Made by a program: the position numbers and the translations under genes. From positions 186,001-250,000 of the forward strand of contig NZ_CP136336.1 in assembly GCF_032681285.1 (NCBI RefSeq): DNA of 64,000 nucleotides. Direction: 5' to 3'. Shown here piece after piece: positions 16,034-25,518 of the stretch. This stretch comes from Piscinibacter gummiphilus. Lineage in GTDB: Bacteria > Pseudomonadota > Gammaproteobacteria > Burkholderiales > Burkholderiaceae_C. Positions within the stretch are counted from its first letter, which is position 1; each line of letters opens with the position of its first letter. Under the pieces are notes generated by a model. The model did no database searches. It was not told where the DNA came from and saw only the letters and a list, made by a program, of their open reading frames with translations.

Positions 16034-17014
16034 TTACTTCGCGAGCGCGATCTGCTGCGCCAGCTCGGCCAGGCGCTGGTCGATGTCCTTCAGCTTCTTC
16101 GCGCGCTCGTCGGCGGGCAGCGCGGTGTCGGCCTCGACCTTGCTGCGCTCCTTGGCGAGCTCGAGCTGGCGGATCGGCGTGAGCTGCTGGTTGTCGGACT
16201 TCACGAAGGCCGACCAGGTGAGCGTCTTCATCACCTCCTTCTCGCGCGCGTCCTTGCTGCCGTAGGTGAAGAAGAAGTTGCGCAGCTTCTGCTTGGTGAC
16301 CTCATCGAGATCCTTGCGGTACAGCAGCGGGTCGCTCGGGATCAACGGCGAGCGCCAGACTTCGCGCAGCTCGGCCGCCTTTTCCGGCAGCTTCGCTTTC
16401 ACACGGTCGAAGGTGTCGCTCGCCACCGTGGCCACGTCGACCTGCTTGTTCGCCACCGCGAGGATGTTGCTCTCGTGGTTGGCGCGGGCGCTGCGTTTGA
16501 AGTCGCGCACCGGATCGACCTTGTTCGCCGCCCAGGCATAGAAGCCCGGCACCAGCGTGCCGCTCGTGGAGTTGGTGTCACCCATGCCGAGGGTGAGGCT
16601 CGTGCGCTGCTTCAGCACGTCGTCGAGCGACTTGAGCGGGCTGTCCTTGTGCACGATCATCAGGCTCCAGTAGCCCTGCGTGCCGTCGAGCGAGACGACC
16701 TTGCCGAACACTTCGCCGTTCGCGCGGTCGACCGCTTCCATGCCCGACTTGTTGCCCATCCACGCGAGCTGGACCTTGTTGAAGCGCATCGCCTCGATCA
16801 CGCCGGCGTAGTCGGGCGCGAAGAAGGCGGTGACCTTGAGGCCGGTGGCCTTCTGCAGGTCGTCGATCAGCGGCTGCCAGGCGGTCTTGAGGTTGGCCGA
16901 GGACTCGGTGGCAATGATGCCCATCTGCAGCTCACGGGCCTGCGCATGGGCATGCTGGTGGAGCCACATCGAGGCGGTGGTGGCGAGGACGAGAAGAATG
17001 GCTCTGCGGTTCAT
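16034..17014 (-). CDS. phnD: Phosphonate ABC transporter substrate-binding protein PhnD
   Basis: A 326-residue periplasmic protein. A Sec signal peptide occupies residues 1-27 (ends AHAQA). The mature part shows PhnD features: LQMGIIATESSANLKTAW, FFAPDYAGVIEAMRFNKVQLAWMGNKS and MGDTNSTSGTLVPGFYAW, which form the phosphonate pocket. The C-terminus is a Lys/Glu-rich helix. ATG 17014 is preferred over an upstream Met at 17026 because GGAG lies at the right distance. It is encoded 18 bases after phnC. Confidence 0.93.
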   Translation of the reverse strand: MNRRAILLVLATTASMWLHQHAHAQARELQMGIIATESSANLKTAWQPLIDDLQKATGLKVTAFFAPDYAGVIEAMRFNKVQLAWMGNKSGMEAVDRANGEVFGKVVSLDGTQGYWSLMIVHKDSPLKSLDDVLKQRTSLTLGMGDTNSTSGTLVPGFYAWAANKVDPVRDFKRSARANHESNILAVANKQVDVATVASDTFDRVKAKLPEKAAELREVWRSPLIPSDPLLYRKDLDEVTKQKLRNFFFTYGSKDAREKEVMKTLTWSAFVKSDNQQLTPIRQLELAKERSKVEADTALPADERAKKLKDIDQRLAELAQQIALAK

Positions 17015-17032
17015 GCGGGGCTCCAAAGGGGG

Positions 17033-17860
17033 TCAGGCGGCCAGGGGCACGGGGTGGAAGGGCGCCGAGGCGTCGTGCGGCCTCGGCATGAGTTCATCGG
17101 TCTGCGTGCCGTAGAGGTCACGCAGGCGTTGCGGGGTCAGGTCGCGCGTGGCGCCGTCGTGCACCACCTCGCCGGCGCGCAGCGCCACGGTGCGCGGGCA
17201 GTAGGCGAAGGCGTAGTCGATCTGGTGCAGCGAGACGATCACCGTCACGCCCAGCTCGCGGTTCACTTCGGCCAGCAGCTCCATCACACGCCGGCTCGAT
17301 TCGGGGTCGAGCGAGGCGATGGGCTCGTCGGCGAGGATGATCTGCGCGCCCTGGACCAGCGCGCGCGAGATCGCGGCCCGCTGCTGCTGGCCGCCGGACA
17401 GCGTGGAGGCGCGCTGCCAGGCGCAGCGCTCGATGCCCACACGTTTGAGCGCGTCGAACGCGCGTTGCAGCTCGTGTTGCGGAAACTGCGCGAAGAGCCC
17501 GCGCCACAGCGGCTGGCGGTGCAGCGCACCGGCCAGCACGTTCTTCATCACGGAGAGGCGGTCGACCAGGTTGAACTGCTGGAAGATCGCCGCCACCTGC
17601 GCCCGTGTGGCGCGTGCATCGCGGGCCAGCCTGCCGCCGCGCTGCAGCGTGCGGCCCAGCACCTCGACGTGCGAGGTGCTGCTAGCGTCGGCCCGGTGCA
17701 GCCCGTTGAGGTGGCGCAAGAGCGTCGACTTGCCCGAGCCCGAAGCGCCGAGCAGCGCGACCATCTCGCCGCGTTGCACGCTGAGCGACACGTCGCGCAA
17801 GGCGGTGTGGGCACCGAAGGTCTTGCGCAGCTGCGTCACCTGGATCACGTTGTTCGTCAT
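17033..17860 (-). CDS. phnC: Phosphonate ABC transporter ATP-binding protein PhnC
   Basis: A 275-residue ABC ATPase with Walker [11 protein letters not shown]-loop [10 protein letters not shown], signature [15 protein letters not shown], Walker [16 protein letters not shown] and switch His in VSLHQIDYA. This, with PhnD and PhnE downstream, identifies the phosphonate importer. It is the first gene of the operon. ATG 17860 follows GAGGA; an upstream in-frame ATG at 17881 lacks one. A Pho-box-like direct repeat lies 47-64 bases upstream. Confidence 0.94.
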   Translation of the reverse strand: MTNNVIQVTQLRKTFGAHTALRDVSLSVQRGEMVALLGASGSGKSTLLRHLNGLHRADASSTSHVEVLGRTLQRGGRLARDARATRAQVAAIFQQFNLVDRLSVMKNVLAGALHRQPLWRGLFAQFPQHELQRAFDALKRVGIERCAWQRASTLSGGQQQRAAISRALVQGAQIILADEPIASLDPESSRRVMELLAEVNRELGVTVIVSLHQIDYAFAYCPRTVALRAGEVVHDGATRDLTPQRLRDLYGTQTDELMPRPHDASAPFHPVPLAA

Positions 17861-17890
17861 GCTTGGCGTCCTCGTCTTCAAACCTCGAAG

Positions 17891-17924
17891 ATTGTGGGAA
17901 GCCAGCGTGACGATTGCGTGACGA
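17891..17924 (-). promoter_or_regulatory. Pho-box-like promoter of the phnCDE operon
   Basis: On the minus strand TCGTCAC (17924-17918), a 4-base spacer, then TCGTCAC again (17913-17907): two identical 7-mers in the 7-4-7 geometry of the PhoB Pho box (CTGTCAT repeats; GTCA core conserved). Ten bases downstream is CACAAT (17896-17891), a possible -10, the spacing seen in PhoB-activated promoters. Confidence 0.6.
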
Positions 17925-17956
17925 CTCCTCTACAGGGAGATGAAAGGTCTAGATGA

Positions 17957-19516
17957 CTACGGCACGCTGTAGCTGGCCAGCGGCTGGCCGAAACGGATCA
18001 GCCAGAGACGCGTGTCCCGCTCGCTGTCGGCCCCGCGCGCGAGGCGGGCGCCCACCACGCCGGCCGGGCAGCCGGAGACGATGGCACCGCTCGCGTCGAC
18101 CGTGCAGTCCTCGATGCTGCCGGCCACCGTGGCGCCCGCCGCGTCGAGCAGGATGGTGCGCAGGCCGAAGTCGTTGTCGTTGACGAGGGCCAGCGTGTTG
18201 GCGTCCACGAGGGTCAGGCCCTCGGCCTTCTCGGCCACCCAGCCGGCGGCGTTGAGGTCGAGCAGCTCGGTCTTGCGCAGGGTGACGACGGTCGAGTAGT
18301 CGGCGCCGTTCGAGGCGGCCTGCGTGATGCTGCTGATCTCGAGGTCATGGCCCTGCGCGGTGATGTCGGTGGCGTTGGCCGGGATCTCCACCAGGTACAG
18401 CTTGTTCATCACCCGCGCATCGCTCTTGCGAGCACCCTGCTCGATGACGATGAACTTGCCATGGCCGAGGCTCACCACGTCGCCGAGCTTGGCGTTGCCG
18501 GTGCGGTCGCGGTCGTACTGCGTGCCGTCGATCGGGTAGGCGTAGAGCTTCGAGGTTTCGGTCGTCGGGTCGAACTCGAGCCAGCGCACGAACTTCGCGA
18601 TGTGGCGCACGTCGGTGTTGCTGCCGCCGGGCGGGCGCGCGCGGAGGGACGCGCCGTTCGCGTCCTTCGGGTCGATGGGGCTTTGCAGGAAGCCGTGCAG
18701 ATTGCCGCTCGCGACATCGAGCGTGAGACCTTCCATGCCGCGGTTGACGCGGCGCTTGGCGAGCACGGCCGGCAGGTCGGCGGCGCCCGGCCCCGGGCCG
18801 TACTTGCGCTCGATCACGCCGGTCGTGCGGTTGATGCGCACGATGAAGGGGCCGTATTCGTCGCTCGCCCACAGCACGTTGCGCGCGGCGTCGACGACGA
18901 TGGATTCGGGGTCGAGGCCGTTGGCGTCGTAGTTGGCGGTGGCCGCATCGAAGCGGTAGGCGTCGTTGAGCGGCGTCTCGCCGGTCGAGCCCGTGCCGGC
19001 CTGGGGCGGCAGGCCAGTGATGCGGGTGGTGGCGTTCGACCGGAGCGGGGTGGCGCTCTGGAGCACGGCGTTGGCGCCCACGCGGATCACGCCGAAGCTC
19101 GGCGCGAACGAAGGCGCTGGGAACACCTTGCTGATGCCGTTGCCCGTGCCGCCGGGCACGGGCGCGCTGGGGCCGTCGCCATTGGGGCCGCGGTCGGTGA
19201 TGGCGTAGAACTCGAGCGTGCCGTCGGCGAGTCGCTCCTTGAAGGCGAGGCCGGAGCCGTAGGCGGGCAGGAAGCCGCTCGCGAAGTCGGCCGCGATGGC
19301 GGCGTTGCGGCCTTCGTAGGGAAGGTTGAAGGACGCGGCCGCCTGCAGCTCGTGCTTGGTGACGCTCACCGACACGTTGCCGAGCGCATTGCTCTGCGCA
19401 TAGGCCTGCGGCGCCGGCGCGGTGGGGCCGGAGGTGTCATCGTCGCCACCACCGCAGGCGGTGAGCAGGAAGGTGGCCGCGGCAAATGCGGCCCAGGAGC
19501 GAGTGTGTTGTTTCAT
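17957..19516 (-). CDS. Phytase-like esterase-family lipoprotein
   Basis: A 519-residue protein with a lipoprotein signal peptide (lipobox LTAC, Cys about residue 21, followed by GGGDDD). The rest matches the esterase-like activity of phytase family (beta-propeller): YAITDRGPNGDGP, DPESIVVDAARNVLWASDEYGPFIVRI (quoted in part), RRVNRGMEGLTLD, FVRWLEFDPTT, AEGLTLVD and NDNDFGLR are its recurring blades. It is anchored in the membrane and faces the periplasm or exterior. Neighbouring phnCDE genes and a triple Pho-box-like repeat upstream suggest a role in organic phosphate use; true phytase activity is unproven. Confidence 0.88.
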   Translation of the reverse strand: MKQHTRSWAAFAAATFLLTACGGGDDDTSGPTAPAPQAYAQSNALGNVSVSVTKHELQAAASFNLPYEGRNAAIAADFASGFLPAYGSGLAFKERLADGTLEFYAITDRGPNGDGPSAPVPGGTGNGISKVFPAPSFAPSFGVIRVGANAVLQSATPLRSNATTRITGLPPQAGTGSTGETPLNDAYRFDAATANYDANGLDPESIVVDAARNVLWASDEYGPFIVRINRTTGVIERKYGPGPGAADLPAVLAKRRVNRGMEGLTLDVASGNLHGFLQSPIDPKDANGASLRARPPGGSNTDVRHIAKFVRWLEFDPTTETSKLYAYPIDGTQYDRDRTGNAKLGDVVSLGHGKFIVIEQGARKSDARVMNKLYLVEIPANATDITAQGHDLEISSITQAASNGADYSTVVTLRKTELLDLNAAGWVAEKAEGLTLVDANTLALVNDNDFGLRTILLDAAGATVAGSIEDCTVDASGAIVSGCPAGVVGARLARGADSERDTRLWLIRFGQPLASYSVP

Positions 19517-19554
19517 GGTCGTTGACGGACTGCGACGGTGCAGCCCCCCATTGC

Positions 19555-19583
19555 ATGACGTCGGCATGAAACCCGTGTGACAC
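19555..19583 (-). promoter_or_regulatory. Triple Pho-box-like repeat upstream of the phytase-like gene
   Basis: On the minus strand three 7-mers occur at exact 11-base intervals: GTGTCAC (19583-19577), GTTTCAT (19572-19566), ACGTCAT (19561-19555), each separated by 4 bases. All resemble the PhoB half-site CTGTCAT. The array ends 38 bases before the start codon. Confidence 0.55.
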
Positions 19584-19630
19584 TCCCGCGCATAAAACCG
19601 GGCACGTCGATGACCCGAAGGGAGTGTGTG

Positions 19631-20143
19631 ATGTGGCATGGATGGGCCTTGGGTCCGATTTGGCGTGGCGCGGCGGGCCGCCTGCGCGACTGGGTGCGGC
19701 GCAGGCTGAAGATGGGTGCTCCGCCGCCCGCGGCGGCGGCCGGCGTGCAAGGCTCAGAGGCACGGGCTCGCCTGCGGCGCCTGCTGGAGCAGCGGCGCTC
19801 GGCCGATGCGCTCGCCGTCTACATCTCGACGCTCAAGGTGCATCCCTCATTCGACCCTGGCACGGTGGCGGTGGTGCCGCTCACCAAGCAGGCGCTGAAG
19901 CAGCAGCGGCCCGACCTCGCCCTGCAGCTGCTCGAAGCCTTCGGCCAACGGCGGCCAGCCGACACGCGCACAGCGCTCTATCGCTGGCTGCACGGGCAGG
20001 CGTTGATCGAAGCTGGCCGTGGGCCGGAAGGCGTGGCGCAGCTGCAGGCGCTGATGCTGCACCACCCGGGCGATCGGCACGCGCGCGAGGCGCGCAGCCT
20101 GCTGGCGCACCACCGCGACAGCGGCACCACGTCGACGGCCTGA
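19631..20143 (+). CDS. TPR-like hypothetical protein
   Basis: A 170-residue protein with a basic, Trp-rich N-terminus (about residues 1-30) and a helical body resembling degenerate TPR units: ARLRRLLEQRRSADALAVYIS, LTKQALKQQRPDLALQLLEAF, LHGQALIEAGRGPEGVAQLQALM. There is no signal peptide or catalytic motif. ATG 19631 is chosen because AAGGGAG precedes it; upstream Met codons at 19577 and 19610 lack ribosome sites. It is divergent from the phytase-like gene and convergent with the deacetylase-caspase gene. The function is unknown, possibly protein-protein interaction. Confidence 0.65.
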   Translation: MWHGWALGPIWRGAAGRLRDWVRRRLKMGAPPPAAAAGVQGSEARARLRRLLEQRRSADALAVYISTLKVHPSFDPGTVAVVPLTKQALKQQRPDLALQLLEAFGQRRPADTRTALYRWLHGQALIEAGRGPEGVAQLQALMLHHPGDRHAREARSLLAHHRDSGTTSTA

Positions 20144-20158
20144 GGCGCTGAGCGCGGC

Positions 20159-22888
20159 TCAGGGCAGGCGTGGCCGGTGCGCCGCGTCGGGGGTGGCGAT
20201 GAAGGCCTGCAACTCCGCCGCCCGTGCGTGCTGGGGCGACAGGCCCACGAAGGTGCTGTAGGCCGCCAGCGCCTTCTTGTCGTCGCCAGCCTGCAGCTGC
20301 GCATCGCCGAGGTTGAGGTAGGCGAGCGCGCGGCTGCCGTCCATCTCGATGGCCTTTTCGAACCAGCGCGCCGCTTCGACCGGCTTGCCGCGCTTGAAGT
20401 AGACGAAGCCGAGGTTGTTCGCGGCGAGCGCGAATTTCGGTTGCAGCTTCAGCGCCTCGGTGAACGCGGCTTCGGCTTCGTCGTAGCGGCGCTCGCGGTA
20501 GAGCGCGAGGCCGCGGTCGTTGGCGCGCTGCGCGGCCACGCGGGCTGGCACGGCGGTGGCGGCGGTGGTGATGAGCTTCACGTCGGCGCCATCGAGGTTC
20601 TTCACCGTCACCTGCACCGCCGCACCGGGTTTGGCGGCTTCGGGGGCGGCGTCGTCGAGGCGCTTGGCGAGCTGGCTCGCGGCGGCGTCGAGCTGGCGGG
20701 TGTCGGCGCTCAGGCCGTCGCGCTCGATGGGCAGCTCGAACACGAACTCGCCACCTTCCGAGCCGGGCAGGTTGCCGAAGGCCGGCGTCTGCTTGGCGAT
20801 CGCGCTGACCGAAGGCGCCACGTAGGCCGCGAGCTCGGTGCCGGTGATAACACCGTCGCCGTTCAGGTCGGCCTTGCCGTTAAGGGCCTGCAAGAGCGTC
20901 CAGGTGAAGACCGAGTGGCCGCCGGGGCCGTCGTCGGCCACCTGCTGGTCGGCACCGCCGGCCGTGAGCATCTGGCGGCCCACGCGACGTGCGTTGTCGG
21001 CGAGGAAGTTCTTGCTGGCACCGGCGCCGCCACGGGTGAGGCCGAGGCCGGAGTAACACGCGTCGACCATGAACATCACGTGCTTGGCGCTGATGGCTTC
21101 GGCCACCTCCTGCAGCTGCGGCATCGAGATCGCATCGCTCGCGAAGTCTTGCAGTGAGGCATCGACCGGGATCAGGTAACCCACGTCGCGCCCGCTCGTC
21201 AGCTTGCGCGTGCCGCCGTGGCCGGCGAAGAAGACGAGCACCCGGTCGTCTCGCTTGATGCGGGCGCCATCGGCGAGGCGTTCGTTGAGGGCCTTCAGGA
21301 TGTTGGCGCGCGTGGCCTCGCCGTCGTAGAGCGCGGTCACGTTCTCGGGCTTGAAGCCGAAACGGGTGGTGAGGGCTTCTTGCACCGCCTTCGCGTCGCG
21401 CACCGCGTGCTGCAGGCCGGGCCACTTGCCGTACTTGTCGATGCCGATCACGAGGGCGTGGCTGTCGCGGTAGAGTGTGTCGCTCGACGCGGCCATCGCC
21501 GCATCGGGCGCGGCCTTCTTCGGCGTGCCGACGACGAACTTGCCGTCGCGCCAGGTGGCGAAGCGGTAGCCGTCGGCCACCAGCGCATCGAGCACCGCCG
21601 GCAGCGCCTGCACCGTGCGACCCTGGATGTCGTGGAAGAGGATCACGCCGCGCTGGTGCTTGTCGACTTCGCTCAGCACGCGCTCGGCGATGGAGCGCGG
21701 CACCGGGTCGGCCCAGTCCTGCGAGTCGATGTTCCACATCATCGAGTGCAGCTTCAGGCCTTCGACGGTGGCCAGCGAGACTTCGTTGCGCGCACCGTAG
21801 GGGAAGCGAAAGAGCTTCGAGGGCTGGCGGCCGGTGGCGTCGAGCAGCGCCTCGGTGTTGGCCGCCTCGACCTTCACCGCATCACCCGTCAGCTTGGCCA
21901 TCACGCTGTGGCTGTAGCTGTGGTTGGCGAGCTGGTGCCCGGCGGCGAGCACGCGCTTGGCCACCGCCGCATGGGCGCCGGGCCTGGCTTTGCCCTCGGC
22001 GTCGACGCTGCCGAGGTTGCGCCCGAGGTGGAAGAAGATCGCGGGTGCGTCGTAGCGCTTGAGGATGTCGAGGATGTCGTCGGTGTAGCGTGCGTGCGGG
22101 CCGTCGTCGAAGGTCAGCACCACGGTCTTGGGTGGCAGCGACATGCCGAAGATCTCGCGCGTGTCGGCCTCTTCGGCGCCCGCCTTGCCGCTCGGTGCGG
22201 TGTACGGCACGACGGTGGCGTAGTCCTTCAGGATCTGCTCTCGGTTGTAGAGCGTCGAGAGCTTGGCGACGTAGTCGCTCCACTTCTCGCGCTTGAGCTC
22301 GATGCCGCGTTTCGCGAAGCGCCCGAAGACCTCTTTCAGCTCCTTGTCGTAGGCCTGCTCCACCTCGGCGAGCACGGCCAGGTCTTCGTTGGCGCGCTTG
22401 GCGAGCTTGAGGCCGGCGATGGAGTGCGAGCTGCTGTAATGCGCGGCCACGCGGGTCAGGAACTCCTTGAATGCGAGCCGGTCGGCATCGAACCACGAGG
22501 GCTCGCCCTCGATGCGGTCGAGCAGTGTGTTGACCGCGCCGAGCACGGCCGGGTCTTGCGCGGTGGCGGCGGTGGTCAGCGTGTCCAGGCGCTGCTGCAT
22601 GTCGTGGAACAGCATCTGGCCGACGGCCGCGACCGCGCGCCGCTCGGCCGGCTTCAGGCTGCGCTCGCCGTGCATCAGCACGATCATCTGGCGGTGCGAG
22701 GCGAGCACTGCGTCGGCCATCGGCGTGAGCTGTGGGGCTGGCGCGTTCTGCGATGCAGGCGCGGCGGGGCTGGCGGCGACCGCCGCGGTCGGCGTGGCCG
22801 GAGCTTCCGGCGTCTCTTGCCGCTGGCAGGCGACCAGCATCAACAGGCAGGAAACGGCGAGGCTTCGGCGCGGCGTGAACATGGGCAT
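20159..22888 (-). CDS. Lipoprotein fusing polysaccharide deacetylase, caspase-like protease and TPR domains
   Basis: A 909-residue protein. Residues 1-19 are a lipoprotein signal peptide (lipobox LVAC). A helical region follows (to ~245). A NodB-type deacetylase domain occupies ~250-460: TFDDGPH (about residue 260), NHSYSH metal ligands, RFPYGARN, and a late LFHDIQG. A caspase/peptidase C14 domain occupies ~480-720: HALVIGIDKYG, catalytic His in FFAGHGGT (about 557), catalytic Cys in VDACYSG (about 611). Within it is an EF-hand-like DLNGDGVIT loop (about 674). TPR repeats occupy ~790-890. It is predicted to be anchored in an envelope membrane. I know of each domain but not of this combination's function. 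Another ATG lies at 22882. Confidence 0.88.
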   Translation of the reverse strand: MPMFTPRRSLAVSCLLMLVACQRQETPEAPATPTAAVAASPAAPASQNAPAPQLTPMADAVLASHRQMIVLMHGERSLKPAERRAVAAVGQMLFHDMQQRLDTLTTAATAQDPAVLGAVNTLLDRIEGEPSWFDADRLAFKEFLTRVAAHYSSSHSIAGLKLAKRANEDLAVLAEVEQAYDKELKEVFGRFAKRGIELKREKWSDYVAKLSTLYNREQILKDYATVVPYTAPSGKAGAEEADTREIFGMSLPPKTVVLTFDDGPHARYTDDILDILKRYDAPAIFFHLGRNLGSVDAEGKARPGAHAAVAKRVLAAGHQLANHSYSHSVMAKLTGDAVKVEAANTEALLDATGRQPSKLFRFPYGARNEVSLATVEGLKLHSMMWNIDSQDWADPVPRSIAERVLSEVDKHQRGVILFHDIQGRTVQALPAVLDALVADGYRFATWRDGKFVVGTPKKAAPDAAMAASSDTLYRDSHALVIGIDKYGKWPGLQHAVRDAKAVQEALTTRFGFKPENVTALYDGEATRANILKALNERLADGARIKRDDRVLVFFAGHGGTRKLTSGRDVGYLIPVDASLQDFASDAISMPQLQEVAEAISAKHVMFMVDACYSGLGLTRGGAGASKNFLADNARRVGRQMLTAGGADQQVADDGPGGHSVFTWTLLQALNGKADLNGDGVITGTELAAYVAPSVSAIAKQTPAFGNLPGSEGGEFVFELPIERDGLSADTRQLDAAASQLAKRLDDAAPEAAKPGAAVQVTVKNLDGADVKLITTAATAVPARVAAQRANDRGLALYRERRYDEAEAAFTEALKLQPKFALAANNLGFVYFKRGKPVEAARWFEKAIEMDGSRALAYLNLGDAQLQAGDDKKALAAYSTFVGLSPQHARAAELQAFIATPDAAHRPRLP

Positions 22889-22935
22889 GGAATGTGGGTC
22901 GGCGAAAGACGCGCGACGATAGCGCACCCGCCTAA

Positions 22936-24384
<1,449 letters not shown>

Positions 24385-24388
24385 CGTC

Positions 24389-24997
24389 CTACTTCAGCAG
24401 GCCTTCTGCCTTCAACGCCGCCTGCACCTGCGGGCGTGCGCTCACGCGCGCGAGATAGGCCTTGAGGTGCGGCACGTCCGACAGCGGCAGCCCGAGGAAG
24501 TTGGACCAGTTCACGATCGTGAACGCATAGGCGTCGGCCACGCTGAATTCACCCGCCAGGTACTCGCGCGAGGCGAGGTGGCGGTCGAGTTCGGCGAAAC
24601 GTGCGGCGAGCTTCTCGCGCACGGCCTGCTTGGTGGAGTCGGCCGTCTCCTTGTGCCACAGCCAGGGGCTGAAGGCCTTGTGCAGCTCGCTCGCCACGAA
24701 CGCGAGCCACTGCGTGACCTGCAGGCGGCGCTCGGTGCGGGGTGCGCCGATCAGTGCGAAGGCGGCGTCCTGGTCGGCGATGTGCGCGAGCAGCGCGGCC
24801 GCTTCGGTGTGGCGGCTGCCGTCGTCGAACTCCAGCATTGGCACGTAGCCGCGCGGCGAGATGTCGAAGTAGTTGCGGCCGTCTTCGAGCGTGTGCCGGG
24901 CGAGGTCGACCTTCACGAGCTCGAAAGGCTGGCCGGCTTCGCGCAGGGCGATGTGGACGGCAAGCGAGCAGGCACCGGGGGCGTGGTAGAGCTTCAT
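24389..24997 (-). CDS. Glutathione S-transferase, beta-class-like
   Basis: A 202-residue protein with an N-terminal thioredoxin-like domain (MKLYHAPGACSLAVHIALREAG; the Cys at residue 10 is the beta-class catalytic/GSH-contact Cys; GYVPMLEFDDG holds the cis-Pro, HTEAAALL the GSH-binding Glu) and an all-helical C-terminal domain with FSVADAYAF. It conjugates or reduces electrophiles with glutathione in the cytoplasm. It lies 29 bases downstream of a DoxX gene; both are transcribed away from a LysR regulator, suggesting a stress- or xenobiotic-induced unit. Confidence 0.92.
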   Translation of the reverse strand: MKLYHAPGACSLAVHIALREAGQPFELVKVDLARHTLEDGRNYFDISPRGYVPMLEFDDGSRHTEAAALLAHIADQDAAFALIGAPRTERRLQVTQWLAFVASELHKAFSPWLWHKETADSTKQAVREKLAARFAELDRHLASREYLAGEFSVADAYAFTIVNWSNFLGLPLSDVPHLKAYLARVSARPQVQAALKAEGLLK

Positions 24998-25026
24998 GGT
25001 TCAAGTCCTTTCAGGGTGAGGAACGA

Positions 25027-25440
25027 TCAGGCGCGCGAGGCGCCGGGGGTGAGGAAGGGGCTGCGCTTCAGGCTGTAGTCGCCGTCGCCGAGCAGCCAGT
25101 GCACGAGCGAGGCGACGGCGAGGAACACCGGGTACTCCCAGCCGCCGCCGGTGCTGGTGTGCACCCAGCCGTTGGGCAGGTGCACCCAGGCCGCGGCCAG
25201 CAGCACCGGCACCAGCAGCAGCGAGACCTGGCGGGCGTACACCCCCGCCAGCAGTGCGACGCCGCCCAGCAGCTCGGCGGCAAACACCGGGTAGGCGAGC
25301 GCGCCGGGCAGGCCGATGGAGTCGAAGAACTGCGCCGTGCCGGGCAGCGTGAAGACGAAGAGCTTGAGCAATGCGTGCGCGATCCACATCGTGCTGAGGG
25401 CGACGCGCAGCAAGAGCAGGCCGAGGGAGGTGGGGGTCAT
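25027..25440 (-). CDS. DoxX-family inner-membrane protein
   Basis: A 137-residue protein with four hydrophobic helices, with the DoxX features LLRVALSTMWIAHALLKLF at the start and the PGALAYPVFAAELLGGVALLAGVY hairpin (about residues 45-70). DoxX proteins are linked to respiratory quinone or sulfur/thiol redox functions, but the activity here is unknown. ATG 25440 follows GGAG; an in-frame extension upstream overlaps the regulatory gap. It is co-transcribed with the downstream GST. Confidence 0.85.
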   Translation of the reverse strand: MTPTSLGLLLLRVALSTMWIAHALLKLFVFTLPGTAQFFDSIGLPGALAYPVFAAELLGGVALLAGVYARQVSLLLVPVLLAAAWVHLPNGWVHTSTGGGWEYPVFLAVASLVHWLLGDGDYSLKRSPFLTPGASRA

Positions 25441-25446
25441 GGAAGG

Positions 25447-25469
25447 GCTCCGTTGAGTGATGACGGAGC
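25447..25469. promoter_or_regulatory. Inverted repeat GCTCCGT-N9-ACGGAGC in the doxX/LysR gap
   Basis: A perfect 7-bp inverted repeat directly upstream of the doxX start, inside the 78-bp divergent gap with the LysR gene. It overlaps the doxX ribosome site on the minus strand, so it could be an operator or a small leader hairpin. No test of the binding protein is possible from sequence. Confidence 0.35.
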
Positions 25470-25518
25470 GAAATCTATGATTGCGCCTGTGCATTTAAAA
25501 TAGGCAGAACGGCAAACG

